A DNA stretch of 64,000 nt from JAUVPB01 sp965223695. Its GTDB lineage: Bacteria; Actinomycetota; Thermoleophilia; Gaiellales; Gaiellaceae. The stretch is from positions 62,001 to 126,000 of the forward strand of contig CBDCXJ010000035.1 in the NCBI GenBank assembly GCA_965223695.1. The letters run 5' to 3'. The translations under genes were made by a program, and so were the position numbers. The notes under the pieces were generated by a model, which was not told the origin of the DNA, did no database searches, and saw only the letters and a list, made by a program, of their open reading frames with translations. Of this stretch, positions 58,709 through 64,000 are shown in pieces (positions within the stretch are counted from its first letter, which is position 1; the number at the start of each line of letters is the position of its first letter).

Positions 58709-59599
58709 GTGATCGCGACCGCGTACTACCCGGACCAGCAGCCGTTTGGCTACAAGCAGGTCAGCTCGAACTCGGTCAAGCAGTCGTGGTTCAACGGCTA
58801 CAACGCGCAGCTGTCGTTTGCGCCCAAGGGCGCAAACGCTCCGGGCCATCGTGTGACGGTCTGGTACGCCGACATCACCGGTAACTCGCGCGAGCATGAC
58901 GTTGATGTGTGTCTGTCGGCGCCCGGTGGAGGCGTGACCGTGCCGACGCTGTTCAGCTCGTTCAACAATGAGCAGTTCCCGCAGGAAGACAACCGCGGCG
59001 TTGACGGCATCACTGAGGGCCCGAGCCTGAAGTGCACCGAGATGCAGCAGCAGCCGGGCCAGAAGGTCCTGACTGGCTACTTCGATGTGGTTGGTCCTCT
59101 GCCGTTGACGGTGTATGCGCTGTTTGACGAGATCCAGATCAAGCGCTCGATCACCATCGCGAAGAAGGGCGCCAGCGGTGGCAACCTGCCGCCAGTGCAG
59201 GGTGACGGCAAGCCGATCAAGCCGAGCACGCTGCCGAAGAAGGGCAACGTGACCACGCCGACCAACGCTCAGCTGAAGGGTGCTGGTCTGCTGGTGAAGA
59301 AGCGGATCGCGAAGGTCAAGCGCGTGAAGTACAAGAAGGTCAAGGCACGCGGCAAGATCAAGCGTGGCAAGGTGTTCGTGAAGGTTCAGAGCCCGACGAC
59401 CAAGGCCAAGATCAAGCTCACGGCCTGGGGCTTCAACAAGAAGGGCTCATGGGTCAAACTGCGCACCTACAAGCGGGTCGTGAAGGCGAACAAGAAGAAG
59501 TTCGTCGTCGCGAAGATCATCAAGCCCGCCAGGCTCGCCAAGCGCGTGCGACGGGTCGACGCGACCGTCCTTCGCACCATGGGACGACCGATCGCCTAA
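58709..59599 (+). CDS. Large secreted protein, C-terminal third with lysine-rich tail
   Basis: Open frame from 58649; the first start is GTG 58709, which has no convincing ribosome site. It reads GGCDLQGIDVLGTSTVIATA and YYPDQQPFGYKQ, an apparent continuation of the domain begun upstream, then a beta-rich segment (HRVTVWYADITGNSREHDVD). The last 107 residues hold 27 lysines and many Arg (VKKRIAKVKRVKYKKVKARG, VKANKKKFVVAKIIKPARLA). With the upstream acidic part this gives a strongly charge-segregated exported protein. Beside four lysyl-oxidase-like genes, it is a natural candidate cross-linking substrate (inference). A strong terminator follows. Confidence 0.68.
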   Translation: MIATAYYPDQQPFGYKQVSSNSVKQSWFNGYNAQLSFAPKGANAPGHRVTVWYADITGNSREHDVDVCLSAPGGGVTVPTLFSSFNNEQFPQEDNRGVDGITEGPSLKCTEMQQQPGQKVLTGYFDVVGPLPLTVYALFDEIQIKRSITIAKKGASGGNLPPVQGDGKPIKPSTLPKKGNVTTPTNAQLKGAGLLVKKRIAKVKRVKYKKVKARGKIKRGKVFVKVQSPTTKAKIKLTAWGFNKKGSWVKLRTYKRVVKANKKKFVVAKIIKPARLAKRVRRVDATVLRTMGRPIA

Positions 59600-59633
59600 C
59601 GACCACAACCAGACAACCACAACCAACCAACCA

Positions 59634-59660
59634 CCGGGGGCCCGCACAGCGGGCCCCCGG
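59634..59660 (+). terminator. Rho-independent terminator
   Basis: A 12-bp perfect stem CCGGGGGCCCGC with loop ACA, followed by TCTATTTCT. It lies 35 bases after the stop of the lysine-rich protein. Confidence 0.9.
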
Positions 59661-59828
59661 TCTATTTCTGCTGGCCCCGGCGCGCGTCGTAGGTAGGCAA
59701 TCTGCTGTACAGGCCTGAGCGCGGGTCTTGTACTGCGACCGCCGCTGTGCTATGTAAAGAATGTCAGGAGAGAGGATCCGCAGACACGGTCGAGCGGCCG
59801 CGGTTCTGCGCGATAAGGGGGGATTTTT

Positions 59829-60434
59829 TTGCTGCGGCAATCCGCACGCGTTCTTGTAGTCGACGGGGAGGCCACCGCCCGTGCCGCCATTACGGGCGTG
59901 CTCGAGCCGGCCGGCTACGGAACGACCGAGGTCGAGACCGGCGAGCAGGCTCTGGCGCTCGTCCACGAGGAGCGACCAGCACTCGTCGTCCTCAACGTAA
60001 AGCTTCCGGGCATGTCGGGCTATGAGGTCTGCAAGACGATTCGCGATGACTTCGAGCACGACGTTTCGGTGATCTTTGTCTCTTCCGAGCGGACCGAGCC
60101 CTACGACCGCGCAGCCGGGCTGCTTCTCGGCGCCGACGACTACCTCGGCGCGCCCTTCGCGCCCGAGGAGCTGCTCGCGCGGATCCGTCGCCTCGTGGGC
60201 CGCGAGCCCGGCGCCGGTCGGTCCCAGGGTCAGGACCTCACCAAGCGCGAGCGCGAGGTGCTCCGGCTCCTCTCACGCGGCCTGGATCAGGCCGAGATTG
60301 CGCTCGAGCTCTCGATCAGCTCGAAGACCGTCGCGACGCACATACAGAGGATTCTCGGCAAGCTGCGCGTCCACAGCCGCGCCCAGGCTGTCGCAGTCGC
60401 GCACAAGCATCGCCTCGTCGAGCCTCAGGAGTAG
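59829..60434 (+). CDS. NarL/LuxR-type response regulator with a degenerate receiver
   Basis: A 201-residue two-domain regulator. The receiver (7-125) has the right fold but lacks key residues: the phospho-acceptor is Asn56 (VVLNVKLPGMSG) where Asp is expected, the acidic pair is VDGE (Asp12, Glu14 kept), and the conserved Lys of the KPF motif is Ala108 (GAPF). The output domain (135-201) is a LuxR-type helix-turn-helix: LTKREREVLRLLSRGLDQAE, then SISSKTVATHIQRILGKLRV. No kinase gene is nearby. It is probably phosphorylation-independent. TTG 59829 follows GGGGGGATTTTTTT. Confidence 0.85.
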   Translation: MLRQSARVLVVDGEATARAAITGVLEPAGYGTTEVETGEQALALVHEERPALVVLNVKLPGMSGYEVCKTIRDDFEHDVSVIFVSSERTEPYDRAAGLLLGADDYLGAPFAPEELLARIRRLVGREPGAGRSQGQDLTKREREVLRLLSRGLDQAEIALELSISSKTVATHIQRILGKLRVHSRAQAVAVAHKHRLVEPQE

Positions 60435-60452
60435 CCGCCACCCGACGCGGCG

Positions 60453-62204
60453 CTACCCGGTGCCGCGCCTCCTCAGAACGCGTATGTCACCAACGCGACG
60501 CGTGACCCCGTCGCTGTCGAAGCGCTCGAGCAAGAGCTGCGCTGCCTTTCGCCCGCCGTCGATCAGATCGCGGAAGCGCGCGAGCGTGATCTCTCCGGCG
60601 CTCTCGCACTCGGCCGTTGCCAGGGCCCTCGCCCGCTCGTACGCGGCGCTCGTCACCCCGAAGCCGTCTCCGAGCCGCACGAGCTTGCCCTCGTCGGCCA
60701 GGTAGCGAGCGAGCTCCGCGTCCTCGAGCTTCGTCGGCGCGAAGCCGGCAGCATCGAGCTCGCCCAGCAGCTGCTCAGCGGCCTCGGCACGGTCGCCGAG
60801 AGCGGCGGCGACGCCGGGCGCGAACGCCTTCGCACCGCGCCTCTCGAGCGGAAGCAGCTCGAGCACCGCTCCGGCCCACGGGCGCTCGGGCAGGAGCTCG
60901 GCAGTGGGAAGCCCAGGGTCGAGCGGTGACGACTCGGCGCGCGCGGCGAGCCGGCGCTCGACGTCGTCGCGCAGCTCTTCGAGCCACTCGCGCGTCAGGT
61001 AGTGGCCGTCCGCTTCGACCGCCGCGCCCAGGCCCTCGGTCAGCTCGTCGGGCTGCAGCAGGCCGCGACGCTCGAGCGCCGAGCGCGTGAGCGGCTCGGG
61101 CGAGCCGGCGAGCGCCGCGAGCACGATCGAGCGCGGGTCGCCGTGTTCGAGCAGGTCGAACCGCTCCGGCTGGAGACGCCGCGGCGGAGCGGGGTCGAGT
61201 ACCAGGCCGCCACCGACGGTGGTCGCGTCGCGAAGCACGACGCGGTCGCCGCGGGCGGCGACAACCGGCGTTGCAAGCCGCAGTTGCGCGCGCTCGCCGT
61301 CGGCCCGCACGAGTCGGCCGTGATGCTCGCTGGTGCCGTGGTGTATTCGCAGGCGGCGTCCGTTCGGGATCGGCTCGAACTCCTCGAAAGCCAGATCGAG
61401 CCTGTAGCTCACGGGGTAGGCGTCGGGCTCGACCAGGGCTGTCCCGCGAGGGAGTTGATCGGGGCGCGCCGAGGGGATGCCAAGGGCGACGCGTTGTCCC
61501 GCGTGGGCCTCCTCGACGGCGCGATCGTGCACCTGGACGGTGCGCACACGCACGGGCAGGTGCTGCGGCTCGGCGACGAGCTGGGCTCCCTCGGCGATGA
61601 CTCCCGACCAGAGTGTTCCCGTGACGACGGTGCCGATTCCCTTCAGTGTGAACGCTCGGTCGACAAAGAGCCGCGTGGCACCGAGAGCAGGGGCGCGCTC
61701 GACCATGGCGGCGGCGCTGTCGAGAGCGCCAAGAAGCTCCTCGAGTCCGGCGCCCGTTCGCGCGCTGGTCGCGACCACCTGAGCATCGGGAACGAGCTCC
61801 TGGCCCTCGAGAAGGGCGAGCTCGAGCGTTTCCTCGTCGGCGGCGTCGGCTTTGGTGATTGCCACGACGCCGGTCTCGACGCCGAGCAGCTTCAGGATCG
61901 CCAGATGCTCGTGCGTCTGCGGGCGGGCGCCCTCGTTGGCGTCGACGATCAGCAAGAACAGGTCGATCCCGGTCGCGCCCGCAACCATGTTGCGGATGAA
62001 CCGCTCGTGACCGGGGACGTCGACGATCGAGACGTCGCGGCCGCTCGGCAGGGTCAGCGGCGCGTAGCCGAGCTCGATCGATATCCCTCGCGCCTTCTCT
62101 TCAGGGAGACGGTCGGTGTCCCTCCCGGTCAGCGCGCGTACGAGCCACGTCTTGCCATGGTCGATGTGCCCGGCCGTGCCGAGCACCAGCGGGCGCGCGC
62201 TCAC
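60453..62204 (-). CDS. selB: Selenocysteine-specific elongation factor SelB
   Basis: A 583-residue GTPase that brings Sec-tRNA to UGA codons marked by a SECIS hairpin. G1 GTAGHIDHGKTWLVRALTG, G2 region EKARGISIELGYA, G3 DVPGHERFIRNMVAGATGID, G4 ITKADAAD. Domain II/III: VDRAFTLKGIGTVVTGTLWS. The last ~210 residues are winged-helix modules (LAGSPEPLTRSALERRGLL, GEITLARFRDLIDGGRKAAQ, LLLERFDSDGVTRRVGDIRV) that bind SECIS RNA. GTG 62204 overlaps the selA stop (GTGA). Length slightly below E. coli SelB. Confidence 0.96.
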   Translation of the reverse strand: MSARPLVLGTAGHIDHGKTWLVRALTGRDTDRLPEEKARGISIELGYAPLTLPSGRDVSIVDVPGHERFIRNMVAGATGIDLFLLIVDANEGARPQTHEHLAILKLLGVETGVVAITKADAADEETLELALLEGQELVPDAQVVATSARTGAGLEELLGALDSAAAMVERAPALGATRLFVDRAFTLKGIGTVVTGTLWSGVIAEGAQLVAEPQHLPVRVRTVQVHDRAVEEAHAGQRVALGIPSARPDQLPRGTALVEPDAYPVSYRLDLAFEEFEPIPNGRRLRIHHGTSEHHGRLVRADGERAQLRLATPVVAARGDRVVLRDATTVGGGLVLDPAPPRRLQPERFDLLEHGDPRSIVLAALAGSPEPLTRSALERRGLLQPDELTEGLGAAVEADGHYLTREWLEELRDDVERRLAARAESSPLDPGLPTAELLPERPWAGAVLELLPLERRGAKAFAPGVAAALGDRAEAAEQLLGELDAAGFAPTKLEDAELARYLADEGKLVRLGDGFGVTSAAYERARALATAECESAGEITLARFRDLIDGGRKAAQLLLERFDSDGVTRRVGDIRVLRRRGTG

Positions 62205-63532
62205 GCGGCCGCGCGGGCCGCGGCAACCGCGGCCGCGACCTCGGACAGCTCGGCGTCGCCGAGCGTGCGGCAGTCGAGTAGCAGCTGCCCGTCGCGAACG
62301 ATGCCGACGACAGGTGGGTCACCCTGGCGCAAGGGCCCGGCGAGCGCGTCCTCGAGCGCGCAGGCGTAGCTCTCGAGGTCGGCGAGAGGCAGCGCTCCGC
62401 CGCCGGCGCGGGCCATGGTCTGCTCGAGCGTCCCGCCGGTCTCGCGGGCGAGCAGGACCGCGCGTTCGCGCACGGCCTCGAGCGGCTCCAGGAGCATGCG
62501 TACGACGGGAACCTCACGCCGGGCACGCTCAGGCATGCGGTAGAGGGCGAGCGTGCCCTCGAGCGCCGCGATAGTGAGCTTGTCGGCGCGGAGCGCGCGG
62601 TGGAGCGGGTGCCTGCGAAGCCTCTCGATCAGGTCGGCTCGGCCGCAGACGATGCCAGCCTGGGGGCCGCCGAGGAGCTTGTCGCCGGAGAAGGTCACGA
62701 GGTCGGCGCCCCCGTCGAGGCTCTCGCGCACAGTCGGCTCGTCGGGAAGCGAAACGAACGACCCCGAGCCGAGGTCGTCAACGAGCGGCACGCCCGCGCT
62801 GCCCGCCAGCTCGGCCAGCTCAGCCAGCGCCGCGCGCTCGGTGAAGCCGAGGATGCGGAAGTTCGACGGGTGTACGCGAAGCAGCACCCCGGTCTCGCCG
62901 GTCAGGGCGGCTGCGTAGTCGCTCGTGCGGGTTCGGTTGGTCGCGCCGACCTCGACGAGGCGAGCGCCCGAGCGGGCGAGGATGTCGGGGATGCGGAAGC
63001 CGTCACCGATCTCGACCAGCTCACCGCGCGAGGCGATCACCTCGCGCCCCTCGGCGAGCGCGGCGAGTGTGAGGAGTAGCGCCGCGGCGTTGTTGTTGAC
63101 GACGAGCGCGGCCTCGGCGCCGGCGAGGTCGCGCAGATGCCCGGCGATGTGATCCTGCCGCGACCCGCGCGTACCCTCAACGAGCTCGAACTCGAGGTTC
63201 GAATAGCTGGTGGCGATCGCGTTGATGCGCTCGAGGGCGGCCGGGGCGAGGGGTGCGCGCCCCAGGTTCGTATGCACGACGACGCCCGTCGCGTTAATCA
63301 CGCGCCGCAGGCGCGGCTCGAGCAGCCGCTCGAGATGCGTGCGCACGCACTCCCCCAGCGAACCTGCCGCGTCTCCGGCGCGGATTCGCTCACGGGCCTC
63401 GTCGAGCGCAGCACGCGCGGCCTCGAGCACCGACGTGCGCCCGTAGCTCGCGGCAAGCTCCTCAATCTCAGCCTCGGCCAGCAGCCGATCAACAGAAGGC
63501 AGCTCGCGCAAGGCTCTCGCGGTGTTCGTCAC
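62201..63532 (-). CDS. selA: L-seryl-tRNA(Sec) selenium transferase SelA
   Basis: A 443-residue PLP enzyme converting seryl- to selenocysteinyl-tRNA(Sec) with selenophosphate. The N-terminal helices are LRELPSVDRLLAEAEIEELA; then RRVINATGVVVHTNLGRAPL, SNLEFELVEGTRGSRQDHIA, VNNNAAALLLTLAALAEGRE, EVGATNRTRTSDY and VDDLGSGSF. The PLP lysine is in TFSGDKLLGGPQAGI. Normal length. Forms an operon with selB. selD is not in the window. Confidence 0.97.
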   Translation of the reverse strand: MTNTARALRELPSVDRLLAEAEIEELAASYGRTSVLEAARAALDEARERIRAGDAAGSLGECVRTHLERLLEPRLRRVINATGVVVHTNLGRAPLAPAALERINAIATSYSNLEFELVEGTRGSRQDHIAGHLRDLAGAEAALVVNNNAAALLLTLAALAEGREVIASRGELVEIGDGFRIPDILARSGARLVEVGATNRTRTSDYAAALTGETGVLLRVHPSNFRILGFTERAALAELAELAGSAGVPLVDDLGSGSFVSLPDEPTVRESLDGGADLVTFSGDKLLGGPQAGIVCGRADLIERLRRHPLHRALRADKLTIAALEGTLALYRMPERARREVPVVRMLLEPLEAVRERAVLLARETGGTLEQTMARAGGGALPLADLESYACALEDALAGPLRQGDPPVVGIVRDGQLLLDCRTLGDAELSEVAAAVAAARAAA

Positions 63533-63691
63533 AACAGAATCTTAGGCACCGCGACGTCTCGTACATATCCGCAACGCAGGTGATCTTTCGCCGCCGATGC
63601 CGGGTCGGCCTGTGCGCACCGTCGTTAGTACCGCCAGCCATCCTCGACCTCGGTAGCTGACTGCGCGTGGGCGAGTCACGATGAGGGGGCC

Positions 63692-63723
63692 AGTGGGGGA
63701 GAAGCGCGAGCTTCTCCCCCACT
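63692..63723. repeat. P3 palindrome at the end of the protease gene
   Basis: A 14-bp perfect inverted repeat AGTGGGGGAGAAGC with loop GCGA. It overlaps the stop codon of the minus-strand gene at 63722. Same core as the hairpin after dnaB (39903). The bases 63533-63691 hold no gene that I can see. Confidence 0.7.
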
Positions 63724-64000
63724 AGAAAGAACGTTCGATGTGCGTGGCGCTCATCGCCAGCCCGAGCAACACGGCCAGACCGATATAGGTCACGCCGACC
63801 GCCGCCCGCTGCGCGCCGGTGATCTCGTAGTAGGAGCGCGCCTCGGGACTGCCGCGGTCCTTCCAGCGTCGCCAGAGCTCGAGCCCACCGATCACGAGGA
63901 TGAGCAACAGGATCGGGTTGGGAAAGAACACGGCCAGCGCGACGAGCCCGAGCAAACCGACGCCCCAGAGCGCTGGATGCAACGCCGCCGCGGCACGGCC
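63722..64000 (-). CDS. C-terminal part of an M50-type membrane (site-2 protease-like) protein
   Basis: The open frame runs to the window edge, so only the C-terminal ~92 residues are present. Two hydrophobic helices (GVGLLGLVALAVFFPNPILL, and GVTYIGLAVLLGLAMSATHI) flank a basic loop WRRWKDRGSPEARSYYEITG. This pattern resembles the tail of actinobacterial M50 site-2 protease-like proteins (NPILLLI, ELWRRW, Y-x-GLA). The HExxH active site would lie outside the window. Identity is tentative. Confidence 0.5.
   Translation of the reverse strand, partial: GRAAAALHPALWGVGLLGLVALAVFFPNPILLLILVIGGLELWRRWKDRGSPEARSYYEITGAQRAAVGVTYIGLAVLLGLAMSATHIERSF

Noticed and set aside
1..64000. CRISPR array, prophage or rRNA genes
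   Set aside because: No regularly spaced repeats, no phage structural genes and no rRNA sequence were seen; the only RNA gene recognised is tRNA-Sec.

Overview
The window is high-GC DNA with actinobacterial traits: long runs of overlapping genes, frequent GTG/TTG starts, a very compact and probably leaderless promoter, a rpsF-ssb-rpsR-rplI cluster beside dnaB, long-form HisG and a DUF6159-like membrane protein. The secreted proteins end in calcium-binding repeats closed by a Cys-Gly/Cys-Glu cap, which reminds me of Thermoleophilia (Solirubrobacter/Gaiella-like). The class-level assignment is inference; a bacterial, actinobacterial origin is well supported.

Layout. 0-2.7 kb: histidine genes (hisC partial, hisG, a TrpR-like regulator, divergent hisA). 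2.4-13.4 kb: an envelope polysaccharide locus (Wzm/Wzt-type ABC exporter, four glycosyltransferases, hemE inserted between the exporter genes, an IS3 remnant, an ATP-grasp ligase). 13.6-17 kb: ion transport (ArsB/NhaD-type carrier, CBS protein, CPA1 antiporter). 17.1-36.7 kb: a minus-strand C1/molybdenum island with heterotetrameric sarcosine oxidase (soxD-A-G-B), a GlnT/GmaS-like glutamine synthetase, MmgE/PrpD, two MoeA proteins (one with a periplasmic-binding-protein-like tail), a NAD-linked formate dehydrogenase (fused NuoE-NuoF plus FdhA), an EamA exporter, an aldehyde:ferredoxin oxidoreductase, a MobA-MoaD fusion and a lipoprotein. A plausible flow is N-methyl compound to formaldehyde to formate to CO2, with dedicated cofactor genes. 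36.8-43.4 kb: housekeeping genes (purA, dnaB, bL9, bS18, SSB, bS6) and an R2-like diiron protein. 43.5-47.3 kb: a ferric-iron ABC importer with four copies of one palindromic operator. 47.5-59.7 kb: tatA, four tandem secreted lysyl-oxidase-like proteins, tRNA-Sec, and a large secreted protein with an acidic front and a lysine-rich tail, apparently split by one frameshift. 59.8-64 kb: a degenerate response regulator, selB, selA and the end of an M50-like protease gene.

The most interesting system is at 48.1-59.6 kb. Four paralogous copper amine-oxidase-type (lysyl oxidase) proteins with Ig-like and calcium-binding repeat domains lie next to a secreted protein whose last 107 residues contain 27 lysines. 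This could be a bacterial analogue of extracellular matrix cross-linking. The domains and residues are visible in the sequence; the enzyme-substrate link is inference.

Caution: between about 19.4 and 27.5 kb the sox and moe genes are broken by many single-base indels although every protein segment stays conserved. I read this as probable sequence or assembly error rather than decay. No CRISPR array, rRNA or prophage was seen.
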